From assembly GCF_030646615.1 (NCBI RefSeq), contig NZ_JAUSLG010000095.1, forward strand, positions 21,120 to 85,119: 64,000 nucleotides of DNA. Direction: 5' to 3'. The position numbers and the translations under genes are program-made. Below the pieces are notes generated by a model. The model did no database searches, was not told the origin of the DNA, and saw only the letters and a program-made list of their open reading frames with translations. Of this stretch, positions 43,546 through 53,813 are shown in pieces (within the stretch, counting starts at the first letter, position 1; the number at the start of each line of letters is the position of its first letter). Source of the DNA: Phenylobacterium sp. (GTDB taxonomy: Bacteria > Pseudomonadota > Alphaproteobacteria > Caulobacterales > Caulobacteraceae).

Positions 43546-43764
43546 GGGCGCAGGTTGATCAAGGAATGGGAGACGGCGCAAGCATCCCGTCAAAGGTGAG
43601 GACGCGCCCCCGGCCAAGCCGGAGGCGCGCCATCGATGGGCGTGTCAGCCATCGGGTCGGCGCCGCTTCGAGGGACGGGAGAGCGCGGCGTTCAACCTGG
43701 GGACACTATTGAGCCCGCCGGCTGAACCGCATCTGAACGGAGTTAAGCCTTCCCGTTCATGGAC

Positions 43765-44904
43765 TTACGCCGGCTCAGCCATGGCGCCGGCATGGCGCAG
43801 AGCTGCAAGCTCGGCGGTCGAGAATCCCCAGTCCGCAAGCGCCGTTTCGTCATGGGCGCCGATGGCTGGCGGCGGCCCCTGAATGGCGCCGGGTGTGGCG
43901 GAGAACCGCGGCGCAGGCGCCGGCTGCACGACTCCGGACACTTCGACAAAGGTCTGCCGGGCCTGGTTGTGGGGGTGACTCGGCGCCTCATCCATATCGA
44001 GGACCGGGGCGAAGCACACATCGGTGCCGCCCATGATCTCAGTCCATTCGTCCCGGGTCCTGCGCGAAATGACCTCGGCCAGCTTGACCCGCAGGCCCTC
44101 CCATTCCCCGCGGTCCATCTGTTTCTGGAACGCCGGGTCGGTGATTCCGGTCTTCTCCAGCAGAAGCGCGTAGAACTGCGGCTCGATCGATCCGATCGAG
44201 ACCCATTTGCCGTCGCTGCATTGATAGGTGTCGTAGAAGTGGGCGCCGCCATCGAGCATGTTGTTGCGCCGCCCCGGCGACCACATGCCCGAGGCCTTGA
44301 AGCCGTAGAACATGGCCATCAACGAGGCGGCCCCGTCGCTCATGGCGCAGTCGATCACCTGGCCCTGGCCGCTTTCCCGGGCGTGGATCACCCCGGCCAG
44401 CAGGCCGAACGCCAGATAGAGGGCGCCGCCTCCGAAATCTCCCACCAGGTTCAGGGGCGGCACCGGCTTGTCCTGCGTGCCGATGGCGTCCAGGGCGCCG
44501 GTGATGGCGATGTAGTTCATGTCGTGCCCGGCGGCGTGAGCATAGGGGCCGGTCTGGCCCCAGCCGGTCATCCGGCCATAGACCAGCTTGCGATTGCGCT
44601 TCAGCGCGACGTCGGGGCCGAGGCCCAGCCGCTCCATGACGCCCGGCCGGAAGCCTTCGAACACCGCATCGGCGCCCTCCATCAGCTTCAGGCAGGCCTC
44701 GATGGCCTCAGGCGACTTCAGGTTCATCCCCACCGAGCGGCGGCCCCGGGCGGTGACGTCGGCCGGCGAGGCGCGGCCCTTGCCCATGCGGTCGATCCGC
44801 ACGACGTCGGCCCCCAGGTCCGACAGCAGCATGCCCGCGAAGGGACCCGGCCCGATCCCGGCGAACTCGATGACCTTCAGCCCCGATAGCGGTCCCTGGC
44901 CCAT
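43765..44904 (-). CDS. CaiB/BaiF CoA-transferase family, alpha-methylacyl-CoA racemase-like
   Basis: A protein of 379 residues that resembles [35 protein letters not shown] at the N-terminus, [43 protein letters not shown] with the catalytic His-Asp pair, and [18 protein letters not shown]. These are the racemase hallmarks, in contrast to transferases that use the Asp for a CoA anhydride. Probable role: epimerising 2-methylacyl-CoA in branched-chain or isoprenoid acid breakdown. The gene precedes no obvious beta-oxidation genes. It is separated from the SDR upstream by 66 bases on the same strand. Confidence 0.87.
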   Translation of the reverse strand: MGQGPLSGLKVIEFAGIGPGPFAGMLLSDLGADVVRIDRMGKGRASPADVTARGRRSVGMNLKSPEAIEACLKLMEGADAVFEGFRPGVMERLGLGPDVALKRNRKLVYGRMTGWGQTGPYAHAAGHDMNYIAITGALDAIGTQDKPVPPLNLVGDFGGGALYLAFGLLAGVIHARESGQGQVIDCAMSDGAASLMAMFYGFKASGMWSPGRRNNMLDGGAHFYDTYQCSDGKWVSIGSIEPQFYALLLEKTGITDPAFQKQMDRGEWEGLRVKLAEVISRRTRDEWTEIMGGTDVCFAPVLDMDEAPSHPHNQARQTFVEVSGVVQPAPAPRFSATPGAIQGPPPAIGAHDETALADWGFSTAELAALRHAGAMAEPA

Positions 44905-44970
44905 GTGCGATCTCCCGTCACTGATTTTGCGGACAGTCTAGAGCCCGTGACGCGCCGTCAGCCAAGCCGC

Positions 44971-45744
44971 TCAGGGCAGCGACTGGCCATCGTCGATGGT
45001 GACGAGCGTCCCGGTGATCGCCCGCGCGGCGGGGCCGGCCAGCATCAGCAGGGCGGCGTCGAGGTCGTCGGCCTCCATCAGCCGGCGGCGCGGAAAGCCC
45101 TTGATCTGGCGCTGACCGGCCTCGGTGGCGAACCACGCGCCATTGATGTCGGTCTCCACATAGCCGGGACACAGCGCATTGACGGCGATGCCGTGCCGCG
45201 CCCATTCGCGGGCCAGGGACTTGGTCAGCATGGCGACGGCCGCCTTGGACGCGCAGTAGGCCGGCAGGCCCGGCAACACGGTGTGGCTGGCGATGGAGGC
45301 GATGTTGACGATCCGCGCGCCCCCCTCCTCCGCCACGCCGCGCTCGATCATCTGCCGGGCGGCGGCCTGCGCGCAGAAGAAGACGCCGCGCACATTGACG
45401 TCGAAGGCTTGGTCCCAGGCCTCCGGGGTGATGTCCAGCGCTCGGCCCTCCCCGCCCACGCCGGCATTGTTGACGAGGATGGCGACGGGTCCGATCTCGG
45501 CGGCCACGGCGTCGAACAGCGGCCCGATCTCGCCGACATGGGCCACGTCCAGGGCCCGCGCATGGGCGCGCCCTCCAGCCGCATTGATGGCCCCGGCCTC
45601 CGCATCCACGCGGTCCAGACGCCGCGCGGTCAGCACCACCTCGGCGCCGGCGCGGGCCAGGACGCGGGCGAAATGGGCGCCCAGGCCTCCGGAGGCTCCG
45701 GTGACCAACGCCACCTTGCCCTGCAACGATTGATCCGCGACCAT
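44971..45744 (-). CDS. Short-chain dehydrogenase/reductase
   Basis: A classical SDR of 257 residues from the ATG at 45744 with GGAGGAGG close upstream. VALVTGASGGLGAHFARVL (NAD(P) loop), LVNNAGVGG, and the catalytic triad with serine in NIASIASHT and YCASKAAVAML. It is NAD(P)H-dependent; an Arg-rich stretch (LTARRLDR) after the second strand hints at NADPH. Substrate unknown. It lies upstream of the CaiB-type gene and divergent from popA. Confidence 0.87.
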   Translation of the reverse strand: MVADQSLQGKVALVTGASGGLGAHFARVLARAGAEVVLTARRLDRVDAEAGAINAAGGRAHARALDVAHVGEIGPLFDAVAAEIGPVAILVNNAGVGGEGRALDITPEAWDQAFDVNVRGVFFCAQAAARQMIERGVAEEGGARIVNIASIASHTVLPGLPAYCASKAAVAMLTKSLAREWARHGIAVNALCPGYVETDINGAWFATEAGQRQIKGFPRRRLMEADDLDAALLMLAGPAARAITGTLVTIDDGQSLP

Positions 45745-45880
45745 TGGCCCCTCCTCCAGATGCGAGGCTTGCGGCCTCGTCCCTCGCCCACGCCTCTGCG
45801 GCGGGATATCGTCTCGAACTCCGATTCTGCCGCCCGGGCGGACAGAAGCCGGGGAGTTGTTTGCGTCAAAGGTGCAGAGA

Positions 45881-47197
45881 ATGTCCGCAGGCGTCCAGGC
45901 GCGTGTCCTGATCATCGCGCGAGACGATGGACTGGCCGGTCCGTTGGCCGAGGGGCTTGACCGCCTCGGCTGGCGCACGATCACTGCCCGGGGACCCTAT
46001 GCGGGCATCGCGGCCCTGGCCGATCTGCAGATTGAGGCCGCCATCGTCGATCTGCACAGCGGCGGGCCCGAGGCGCGCACCCTGGCGCGACGGCTGAAGG
46101 CCGCCTGCGCCCCGCGCCGCCTGCCTGTGGTGGCCATCGGCGCGCCGGACGACGAGGACCTGGATTTCGACCTGATCCTGGCCCCGCCGCTGCATCCGGC
46201 CCAGGCCGTCCTGCGCCTTGAGAACCTGGTGCGGATGGCGGTGGCCGAGGAGGAGTACGAGCTCCGCCAGGAGACCTTCGCTGCAAAGAACCGCGCCCTT
46301 GAGCCCGCCGACATCGACCCGGCGCCGTTCCGCGTGCTGGCGATCGGCGAGCCGGCGCCGCAGTTCCTCGCCCTGTCCAACGCCCTGACCCGCAGCGGCG
46401 CCGAGGTGGTGGGGGCCTTCACCGCCTATACGGCGTTTGACTATCTGCACGAGCGGCCATTCGACACGGTAGTACTGTGGGCTGGCGACAATCCCAACGA
46501 GGCCCTGTCCATCGCCGCAGGCATGCGGCGGAACACGCGCCTCTACCACGTGCCCGCCCTGCTCTATATGCGTGAGGAGTCCTACCTCACCATGTCGGAG
46601 GCCTTCCATCGGGGCGTCTCCGACGTGGCCTCGCCCGGCACGGCCGAGAGCGAGACCGCTGGCCGGGTGATGGAGCTGGCCCGCTCCTATCGCCGCCAGA
46701 CCGCCACCCGCAAGGCCCTGGAGCACGCCCGCAGCTCGGGCCTGATGGACCCGGCCACCGGCCTGTTCACCCGGGACCTCTTCGCCGCTCACCTGGGCCG
46801 CCTGGCCCAGGCCTCGCGCATTCGCAACCGGCCCCTGTCGGTCTGCGTGCTGAAGGTGTCCGAGCGCGCCGAGGTGGCCGAGGCCCGCGCCCAGGGCTGG
46901 CTCGATCGCGCGGTGCCGCAGATCGGCGCCATGATCGGCCGGCTGGTGCGGGTGGAAGACACCGCGGCACGGCTGAGCCACGAGGTGTTCGCCCTGGCCC
47001 TGCCCGCCACGCCGGCGGCCGCCGCCCGGGCGGCCGGCGAGCGCATCGCCGCAGTGATCGGCTGCACGGCCTTCGAGGCCGGCGACGGCAAGCCGCCCTT
47101 CGTGGTGGAGTTCGATATCGGCGTGGCCGAGGTCAGCCCCACCCAGGGCGCCGGCCGCGCCCTGGAAGAGGCCGCCCGCAAGGCCATGGCCACCTAG
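45881..47197 (+). CDS. popA: PopA-like cell-cycle response regulator (REC-REC-degenerate GGDEF)
   Basis: A protein of 438 residues from the ATG at 45881. Two receiver domains in tandem (phospho-acceptor candidate D57 in AAIVDLHSG in the first; the second is VVLWAGDNP near residue 200) precede a GGDEF-type domain. The A-site is degenerate (RLSHEVFAL in place of GGDEF), while the I-site RxxD is kept as RVED five residues earlier. This is the pattern of Caulobacter PopA, which binds c-di-GMP and helps deliver CtrA to ClpXP at the pole. The link with mfd and sdhE also fits. Its stop shares CTAG with mfd. Confidence 0.83.
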   Translation: MSAGVQARVLIIARDDGLAGPLAEGLDRLGWRTITARGPYAGIAALADLQIEAAIVDLHSGGPEARTLARRLKAACAPRRLPVVAIGAPDDEDLDFDLILAPPLHPAQAVLRLENLVRMAVAEEEYELRQETFAAKNRALEPADIDPAPFRVLAIGEPAPQFLALSNALTRSGAEVVGAFTAYTAFDYLHERPFDTVVLWAGDNPNEALSIAAGMRRNTRLYHVPALLYMREESYLTMSEAFHRGVSDVASPGTAESETAGRVMELARSYRRQTATRKALEHARSSGLMDPATGLFTRDLFAAHLGRLAQASRIRNRPLSVCVLKVSERAEVAEARAQGWLDRAVPQIGAMIGRLVRVEDTAARLSHEVFALALPATPAAAARAAGERIAAVIGCTAFEAGDGKPPFVVEFDIGVAEVSPTQGAGRALEEAARKAMAT

Positions 47198-50100
47198 GCT
47201 GCGAGCGCCAGCCTGGAAAGTTCGGTGAGGATGCGCTCGGCGGCGTTCAGGCGCTGCTCGGGGCTCTCCCACTCGCCCTTGACCACGGCCTTGTTGTCCG
47301 GCCGCAGACGCCAACCCATCTGGTTGCGGTGGACGAACTCGATCAGGCCGCCAGGGTTTGGGAAGGCGTCGTTGCGGAAGGTGACGACCGCGCCCTTGGG
47401 ACCCACGTCGATTTTCGAGACATTGGCCTGACGGCACATGCCCTTGATGGCCACGACCTTGAGCAGCTGGTCGGTCTCTGGCGGCAGCGGGCCGAAGCGG
47501 TCGATGAGCTCGGCCGCCAGGGCCTCCCGGTCGGCGGCCTGCTCGGCGTCCGACAGGCGGCGATAGAGCGACAGGCGCACATTCAGGTCCGGCACATAGG
47601 CCTCGGGGATCAGCACGGCGGCGCCAGTGTTGATCTGCGGCGACCAGCCACGGTCGACCACCCCTTCGGCGCCGACCAGCTCCTTCAGCTCGTTGACCGC
47701 GTCCTCCAGCATCTGCTGGTAAAGCTCGACGCCGATCTCGCGGATATGGCCCGACTGCTCCTCGCCCAGCAGGTTGCCGCCGCCGCGGATGTCCAGGTCG
47801 TGGCTGGCCAGCTGGAAGCCGGCGCCCAGGCTGTCGAGGGACTGCAGCACCCGCAGCCGCTTCTCGGCCGACAGGGTGATCGGCTTGTCCTCCGGCGTGG
47901 TCATATAGGCATATGCCCGGGCCTTGGCCCGGCCGACCCGGCCGCGGATCTGATAGAGCTGCGAGAGGCCGAACATGTCGGCCCGGTGGATGATCAGAGT
48001 GTTGGCGGTGGGCACGTCCAGGCCCGACTCCACGATGGTGGTGGAGAGCAGCACATCATACTGGCCGTCATAGAAGGCCGACATGACCTCCTCGAGCTGA
48101 GTCGGCGCCATCTGGCCGTGGCCGACCACGAAGCGCACCTCGGGCACCTGCTCGCGCAGGAACCGCTCCAGGTTCGGCAGGTCGGCGATCCGGGGCGTGA
48201 CGAAATAGGCCTGGCCGCCGCGGTACTTCTCCCGAAGCAGGGCTTCGCGCACCGTGACCGGATCCCACGGGGTGACGTAGGTGCGCACCGCCAGGCGATC
48301 CACCGGCGGAGTGGCGATGATCGACATCTCCCGAATGCCCGACAGGGACATCTGCAGGGTGCGCGGGATCGGCGTGGCGGTCAGGGTCAGCATGTGCACG
48401 TCGGCCCGCAGCGCCTTGAGCTGCTCCTTGTGCTTGACCCCGAAGTGCTGCTCCTCGTCGACGATCACCAGGCCCAGGTCCTTGAACCCGACCTGCTTGG
48501 ACAGCACCGCATGGGTGCCGACGACGATCTCGATCTCGCCGGTCTTGAGCCCTTCGCGGGTTTCGGCCGCCTCCTTGGGCGGGACCAGGCGCGACAGGCG
48601 CCGCACCTTGACCGGCCAGCCCTGGAAGCGGGCCTCGAAGGTCTTGAAATGCTGCCGCGCCAGCAGTGTGGTGGGACAGACCACGGCGACCTGCTGGCCG
48701 CTCATGGCCGCGACGAAGGCGGCGCGCAGGGCGACCTCGGTCTTGCCGAAGCCTACATCGCCGCAGATCAGGCGGTCCATCGGCCGGCCAGACGCCAGGT
48801 CCGTCAGCACATCGCCGATGGCGTTGAGCTGATCCTCGGTCTCCTCATAGGGGAAGCGGGCGCAGAATTCGTCGAATACCCCATGCGGCGGATCGATACC
48901 TGGCGTGACCTTCATCGCCCGCTCGGCGGCGATGCGGATCAGGCCGCCGGCCATCTCGCGCAGCCGCTCCTTGGCGCGGGCCTTGCGGGCCTGCCAGGCC
49001 GCGCCGCCCAGGCGGTCGAGGACCACGCCCTCGGACTCAGCGCCATAGCGGCTCAGGAGGTCGATGTTCTCGACCGGCAGATAGAGCTTGGCCTCGCCGC
49101 CATATTGCAGTTCCAGGCAGTCGTGCGGGGCGCCCTGGATGTCGAGGGTCTTCAGGCCCTCATAGCGGCCGATGCCGTGTTCGATATGGACGACCAGATC
49201 GCCCGGCGTCAGGGCGGAGGCCTCGGCCAGGAAGTTGGCCGCCCGTCGGCGCTTGCGCGGCCGCGCCAGGCGGTCGCCCAGGATGTCGGTCTCGGAAATG
49301 ACCGCCAGCTTGTCGGTTTCGAAGCCGGCCTCCAGCGGCAGGACCACCCGCTGCGGCGTCTTCGGGTCGGCCGCCTTGGCCGCCTGCCAGTAGGGCGCGA
49401 GCGAGATCTTTGACAGCCCGTGGTCGGCCAGCATCCCGCCGAGCCGCTCCGACGCGCCCTCGCTCCAGGAGGCGAACAGCACGCGCTTGCCCGCCGCGGT
49501 CAGGGCCTTGGCGTGATCCACCGTGGCCTCGAACAGGTTGACGCTGTCGCGCTGTCGTTCGGGTGCGAAGCTGCGGCCCGCCCGGGCGCCAAGGTCGATG
49601 ACCTGCTCGCCCTCGACGGCGTTGAAGGCCGAGAATCGGCGGTTCGGCCGCACGGCCACGGCCTGCTCCCACTCGCCGGCGTCAAGATAGAGGCGCTCGG
49701 GCGGCAGGGGACGATAGTTGGACTTCCGGCCCGCCTCGGCCCGGGCCGAATAGGCGTCGTGGACCATGGACAGGCGCTCGTCGCGGGCCTCGGCCGCCAG
49801 GTGATCGACCCCGATCAGGGTCCCGGCCGGCAGATAGTCGAACACGGTCTCAAGGGCGGGGTAGTAGAGGGGCAGCCAGTGCTCCATCCCGGCCCGCCGG
49901 CCGCCTTCGCTGACCGTCGCATAGAGGGGATCATCGCCCGCGGCGCCGAAGGCCTCGATATAGCCCCGACGGAACCGGGACACCGCCTCGGCGTCCAGCA
50001 GGGCCTCGCTCACCGCCAGCAGGCGGATCTCGGTCAGCTGACGGGTGGAGCGCTGGGTTTCCGGATCGAAGGCGCGGATCGACTCCAGGATGTCGCCGAA

Positions 50101-50688
50101 CATGTCCAGGCGCACCGGCTCGTCGGCGGACGGCGGAAAGACATCGATGACCCCGCCGCGGATGGCGAACTCGCCGCGCTCCGACACGGTGGAGGCCCGC
50201 TGATAGCCGTTGACCGCGAAGTAGCGCTCCAGGTCGGCGATCAGCACCTGGCGGCCCACATGGGCGCTGAACGAGGCGGCGTCGACCGCAGCCCGGGGCG
50301 GAACTCGCTGGATCATGGCCGGGACGGCCGCCACGAGCAGGGCCGGCTTTTTCGCCTCGAACCCGCCCGCGGCGAGTCGGGCCAAGGTGGTCATCCGCTG
50401 GGCGGCGACGGCAGGCGACGGCCCAATGCGGTCATAGGGCAGGCAGTCCCAGGAAGGGAGGCGCATGACCTCCACATCCGGGGCGAAAAAGGCGAAGGCC
50501 TCGGCGAATGCGCTCATCCGCGCGGTATCTCGGGCGATGAAGACGCTCAAACCGCCGCGGGCGCGGAGGATGTCGGCCATCACCAGGGCGTCGAAGCCCT
50601 CCGGCGCGCCGACCAGATCGATGCGCTCGGGGTCGGTGTTGATGCGCTTGAGTTGGGTGGCGCTCGGCCCTGCGCCGTCAGCCGCCAT
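47194..50688 (-). CDS. mfd: Transcription-repair coupling factor Mfd
   Basis: An ATP-dependent translocase of about 1164 residues that removes stalled RNA polymerase and recruits UvrA. The N-terminal UvrB-like part, the RNAP-interaction region (GDLVVHIEHGIGRYEGLKTL), the helicase core with RLICGDVGFGKTEVALRAAF and the DEEQHFGVKHKEQLK box, and the C-terminal TRCF domain (PEAYVPDLNVRLSLYRRLS) are all present. ATG 50688 overlaps the sdhE stop by 11 bases; an ATG at 50718 is in frame. It is intact and full length. Confidence 0.96.
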   Translation of the reverse strand: MAADGAGPSATQLKRINTDPERIDLVGAPEGFDALVMADILRARGGLSVFIARDTARMSAFAEAFAFFAPDVEVMRLPSWDCLPYDRIGPSPAVAAQRMTTLARLAAGGFEAKKPALLVAAVPAMIQRVPPRAAVDAASFSAHVGRQVLIADLERYFAVNGYQRASTVSERGEFAIRGGVIDVFPPSADEPVRLDMFGDILESIRAFDPETQRSTRQLTEIRLLAVSEALLDAEAVSRFRRGYIEAFGAAGDDPLYATVSEGGRRAGMEHWLPLYYPALETVFDYLPAGTLIGVDHLAAEARDERLSMVHDAYSARAEAGRKSNYRPLPPERLYLDAGEWEQAVAVRPNRRFSAFNAVEGEQVIDLGARAGRSFAPERQRDSVNLFEATVDHAKALTAAGKRVLFASWSEGASERLGGMLADHGLSKISLAPYWQAAKAADPKTPQRVVLPLEAGFETDKLAVISETDILGDRLARPRKRRRAANFLAEASALTPGDLVVHIEHGIGRYEGLKTLDIQGAPHDCLELQYGGEAKLYLPVENIDLLSRYGAESEGVVLDRLGGAAWQARKARAKERLREMAGGLIRIAAERAMKVTPGIDPPHGVFDEFCARFPYEETEDQLNAIGDVLTDLASGRPMDRLICGDVGFGKTEVALRAAFVAAMSGQQVAVVCPTTLLARQHFKTFEARFQGWPVKVRRLSRLVPPKEAAETREGLKTGEIEIVVGTHAVLSKQVGFKDLGLVIVDEEQHFGVKHKEQLKALRADVHMLTLTATPIPRTLQMSLSGIREMSIIATPPVDRLAVRTYVTPWDPVTVREALLREKYRGGQAYFVTPRIADLPNLERFLREQVPEVRFVVGHGQMAPTQLEEVMSAFYDGQYDVLLSTTIVESGLDVPTANTLIIHRADMFGLSQLYQIRGRVGRAKARAYAYMTTPEDKPITLSAEKRLRVLQSLDSLGAGFQLASHDLDIRGGGNLLGEEQSGHIREIGVELYQQMLEDAVNELKELVGAEGVVDRGWSPQINTGAAVLIPEAYVPDLNVRLSLYRRLSDAEQAADREALAAELIDRFGPLPPETDQLLKVVAIKGMCRQANVSKIDVGPKGAVVTFRNDAFPNPGGLIEFVHRNQMGWRLRPDNKAVVKGEWESPEQRLNAAERILTELSRLALAA

Positions 50689-50971
50689 GGGGCGCGCCAA
50701 GCGACTTATGAGCAACATCCCGGAAGGCTTTGATCATATTCATGATCTCGCCGTCGAATTCAGCTGGCGTGGGAACTCGTTCGACGATCCAGGCATAGAT
50801 GTCGTGGTCGGGCTGATCCAGCAGGCGCTCGAGCTCATCAAGCTGACCCTCGGTCAGATCGCGGGCATGGTTGTCCACGAACGGCCCCAGGATGAGGTCG
50901 GCTTCGACAAAGCCCCGATGCCAGGCTCGGAACTTCAGGCGCTTCAGTCGGATGGCGTGTGCGTCAGACAT
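50678..50971 (-). CDS. sdhE: FAD assembly factor SdhE
   Basis: A small protein of 97 residues from the ATG at 50971; helps covalent flavinylation of succinate dehydrogenase. The conserved RGxxE motif is RAWHRGFVEADLILGPF, which begins near residue 16; the following DLTEGQLDELERLLDQPDHDIYAWI is the acidic helical segment typical of DUF339. No Shine-Dalgarno is visible; TATA-like sequence about ten bases upstream suggests a nearly leaderless transcript. It overlaps mfd by 11 bases. Confidence 0.92.
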   Translation of the reverse strand: MSDAHAIRLKRLKFRAWHRGFVEADLILGPFVDNHARDLTEGQLDELERLLDQPDHDIYAWIVERVPTPAEFDGEIMNMIKAFRDVAHKSLGAPHGG

Positions 50972-51023
50972 TGAGGCCGCGGATATAGAGCGCCGGCCTT
51001 CTCGGCGCCAGCACCCATGGCGG

Positions 51024-51632
51024 TCAATCGCCGCCAAACCAGAAGAAGGACAGGGTCTCCAGCCGCTCCGGCCCGATTTGCGCCGCGATGCGGAGCAGCG
51101 GCGCTGCCTCTCCGCCGCTCGGGCCGGCCGCCTGAGCCTGTCGCAACAGGTCGAGATCGAGCTGGCCGTCCAGTCGGACTTCGCCGATTTCAGGAGCCGA
51201 GCCGACAAAACGCAGGTCGCCCTCGCCCACCCTGTAGGCGCTGGGCAGGACTCGAACCTGCCGGCTATGGGCTTCCTGGCCCAGTTCGTTGGTCACAAGC
51301 GGGCTGGAGACGTCGGAGAACTGCAGCATGACCGGCCCATAGGTCTCCATCCGCTCGCCCTGCTCCCAGGCGACGAACTCCATCTCGCTGCCGATGTGGA
51401 GGTGATCGAGGCGCAGATCGCCAATGCGGACCTCCTGGGTTGGCAGGTAATACCCAAACAGGTTCTCATCCTGCACGTGGCTGAACCCGGTGAACGCGGC
51501 TGAGGGGGCCGGCGTCTCAACCGCCGCCGCGGGCGGGGGCGTGGCCGGGGCCGCCGGCGCCTGCGCGTCATCTGCGGGGTTGCATCCGCCCAGCACGACC
51601 GCCAGGGCCAAGCCCGCCATCTTTCGTCTCAT
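51024..51632 (-). CDS. Hypothetical lipoprotein
   Basis: A lipoprotein of 202 residues from the ATG at 51632 (MRRKMAGLALAVVLGGCNPAD). The signal peptide ends in lipobox VLGGC with Cys at about residue 17. A proline/alanine-rich linker (APAAPATPPPAAAVETPAPS) follows, then a beta-rich domain with LFGYYLPTQEVRIGDLRLDHLHIG and VMLQFSDVSSP. It lies 52 bases upstream of sdhE on the same strand and is divergent from recG. I do not recognise the domain. Confidence 0.75.
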   Translation of the reverse strand: MRRKMAGLALAVVLGGCNPADDAQAPAAPATPPPAAAVETPAPSAAFTGFSHVQDENLFGYYLPTQEVRIGDLRLDHLHIGSEMEFVAWEQGERMETYGPVMLQFSDVSSPLVTNELGQEAHSRQVRVLPSAYRVGEGDLRFVGSAPEIGEVRLDGQLDLDLLRQAQAAGPSGGEAAPLLRIAAQIGPERLETLSFFWFGGD

Positions 51633-51731
51633 GCCGCTTCCCAGCCCTCGTGCGCGTCGCTGCGAGATCAGCACAGCCCAGAGGCAGCGTCCACCGCGCG
51701 CCGGACGCACGGTCGCGCTATGTTCCTGCCC

Positions 51732-53807
51732 ATGCGCCCGGAGATTCTCTATCCGCTATTCGCCCCGATCGACACGCTCAAGGGCGTGGGGCCGAGGGTG
51801 GCCCCCCTGCTGGAGAAGCTGGCGGGGCCGATCGTCCGGGATGTGGCCTTCCTTTCGCCCCACAGTCTCATTCATCGCCATCCCGCCCGGGTGGACGCCG
51901 CCCTTGAGGGGGCTGTCCAGACCTTCGCCGTGACCATCGAGGCCTACCAGCCGCCGCGGAACCCGTCCCAGCCCTGGCGGGTGCGCGCCTTCGACGGCAC
52001 GGGCTTTCTGACCCTGGTCTATTTCGGCGGCCTGGGGGGCCGTATCGAGGGCCAGCACCCGGTCGGCGCCCAGCGGCTGGTGAGCGGCAAGGTCGAGCGG
52101 TTCGGGTCGGAGATCCAGATCGCCCATCCGGACTATCTGGTGCCGGTGGAGAAGGCCGACCAGATTCCCGAGGTTGAGGCGGTCTATCCCGCCACCGCCG
52201 GCCTGCCCGCCCGAACGGTGCGTCGCCTCGCTATGGACGCCCTGGCGCGGTGTCCTGAGCTTCCCGAGTGGCAGGATCCCGCCTGGCTGGCCCGCCAGGG
52301 CTGGAGCACATGGCGCGAGAGCCTGGCCCGCCTGCACGCGCCGGAGAGCGAGGCCGACCTCACCGCCCAGGCGCCCCATCGCCAGCGCCTGGCCTTCGAT
52401 GAACTGCTGGCCCACCAGCTCGCCATGGGCCAGCGGAAGGCCGAGCGCCGCGCCGAGCCGGCCCCGCCGATCGCCGCCGGCCGCCTGGCCGAGGCCCTGG
52501 CCGCGTCCCTGCCCTTCCGGCTGACCGGGGCGCAAGCCCGCGCCCTGGCCGACATCCGCGCCGACCTGGCCTGCGGCGAGCGCATGTCGCGCCTGCTGCA
52601 AGGCGATGTGGGCTCGGGCAAGACGGTCGTGGCCATGCTGGCCATGGCCGATGTGGCCGAGGCCGGCGGCCAGAGCGCCCTGATGGCCCCCACGGAGATC
52701 CTCGCCCGCCAGCACTTCGAGACCCTGGCCGCCCCGCTGGAAGCCCAGGGCCTGGCCGCTGTGCTGCTGACCGGCCGGGACAAGGGCGGCGCCCGGGCCG
52801 AGAAGCTGCGGGCGCTCGCCAGCGGCGCGGTGCAGGTCGCCGTCGGCACCCACGCGCTTTTTCAGAACGATGTCGTCTTCCACGACCTGCGGCTCACGGT
52901 CATCGACGAGCAGCACCGGTTCGGCGTCGCTGAGCGCCAGCGCCTGCAGGCCAAGGGCCAGGCCACCCACCTGCTGGCCATGTCGGCCACGCCCATCCCC
53001 CGCACCCTGGAACTGACCGTCTTCGGCGACCTGGATGTCTCCCGGATCGACGAAAAGCCGCCGGGGCGGACCCCGGTCGCCACCCGGGCCATCCCCATGG
53101 GGCGAATGGCCGAGGTGGAGGCCCGCCTGAAGGCCGTGGTCGCCGCCGGGGCCCAGGCCTTCTGGATCTGCCCGCTGGTGTCGGAGTCGGAAAAGACCGA
53201 CCTGGCCGCCGCAGAGCGCCGGGCGGGCGAGCTTCGCCAACGGATCGGCCCCAGCGTCGGCCTCGTCCACGGCAAGATGCCCGGACCGGAAAAGGACGCC
53301 GTCATGGCCCGCTTCGCCCAGGGCGAGCTCTCCGTGCTGGTGGCCACCACCGTCGTCGAGGTGGGCGTGAATGTGCCCAACGCCACCATCATGGTCATCG
53401 AACAGGCCGAGCGCTTCGGCCTGGCCCAGCTCCACCAGCTCCGCGGCCGGGTGGGTCGGGGGAAGGCCGAGAGCGCCTGCGTGCTGCTCTATGATCCGCC
53501 CCTGTCCGAAACCGGTCAGAAGCGCCTCGACATCCTGCGGCGCACTGACGACGGCTTCCTCATCGCCGAACGGGACCTGGAGCTGCGCGGCGGCGGCGAT
53601 CCCCTTGGGCTGCGGCAGAGCGGCTTTCCCGCCTATGTGTTCGCCGATCCCATCGCCCATCGGGATCTGATCGCCGCGGCCGGCGACGATTCGCGCTTGA
53701 TCCTCGCCCGGGACCCCGGCCTGACCACCGAGCGCGGCAAGGCTCTGCGGACGCTGCAGGCCCTGTTCGACTGGCAGGCCCAATCCACCCTGCAGGACGC
53801 CGGCTGA
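51732..53807 (+). CDS. recG: ATP-dependent DNA helicase RecG
   Basis: Remodels stalled forks and branched DNA. About 691 residues from the ATG at 51732 (MRPEILYPLFAPIDTLKGVGPR); an ATG at 51720 is in frame. The wedge domain occupies the first 250 residues, the helicase core shows LLQGDVGSGKTVVAMLAMAD, IDEQHRFGVAERQRL and MSATPIPRTLELT, and the C-terminal half has ATTVVEVGVNVPNATIMVIEQAERFGLAQLHQLRGRVGRG. Complete. It is divergent from the hypothetical lipoprotein and the sdhE-mfd block. Confidence 0.95.
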   Translation: MRPEILYPLFAPIDTLKGVGPRVAPLLEKLAGPIVRDVAFLSPHSLIHRHPARVDAALEGAVQTFAVTIEAYQPPRNPSQPWRVRAFDGTGFLTLVYFGGLGGRIEGQHPVGAQRLVSGKVERFGSEIQIAHPDYLVPVEKADQIPEVEAVYPATAGLPARTVRRLAMDALARCPELPEWQDPAWLARQGWSTWRESLARLHAPESEADLTAQAPHRQRLAFDELLAHQLAMGQRKAERRAEPAPPIAAGRLAEALAASLPFRLTGAQARALADIRADLACGERMSRLLQGDVGSGKTVVAMLAMADVAEAGGQSALMAPTEILARQHFETLAAPLEAQGLAAVLLTGRDKGGARAEKLRALASGAVQVAVGTHALFQNDVVFHDLRLTVIDEQHRFGVAERQRLQAKGQATHLLAMSATPIPRTLELTVFGDLDVSRIDEKPPGRTPVATRAIPMGRMAEVEARLKAVVAAGAQAFWICPLVSESEKTDLAAAERRAGELRQRIGPSVGLVHGKMPGPEKDAVMARFAQGELSVLVATTVVEVGVNVPNATIMVIEQAERFGLAQLHQLRGRVGRGKAESACVLLYDPPLSETGQKRLDILRRTDDGFLIAERDLELRGGGDPLGLRQSGFPAYVFADPIAHRDLIAAAGDDSRLILARDPGLTTERGKALRTLQALFDWQAQSTLQDAG

Positions 53808-53813
53808 GGCCCT

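Noticed and set aside
47329..49413. Open frame of 694 codons opposite mfd
   Set aside because: Antisense shadow of the Mfd helicase core; no motif, and codon bias puts G/C in the wrong position.
51756..53783. Open frame of 675 codons opposite recG
   Set aside because: Antisense shadow of RecG with low-complexity Gly/Gln/His composition.
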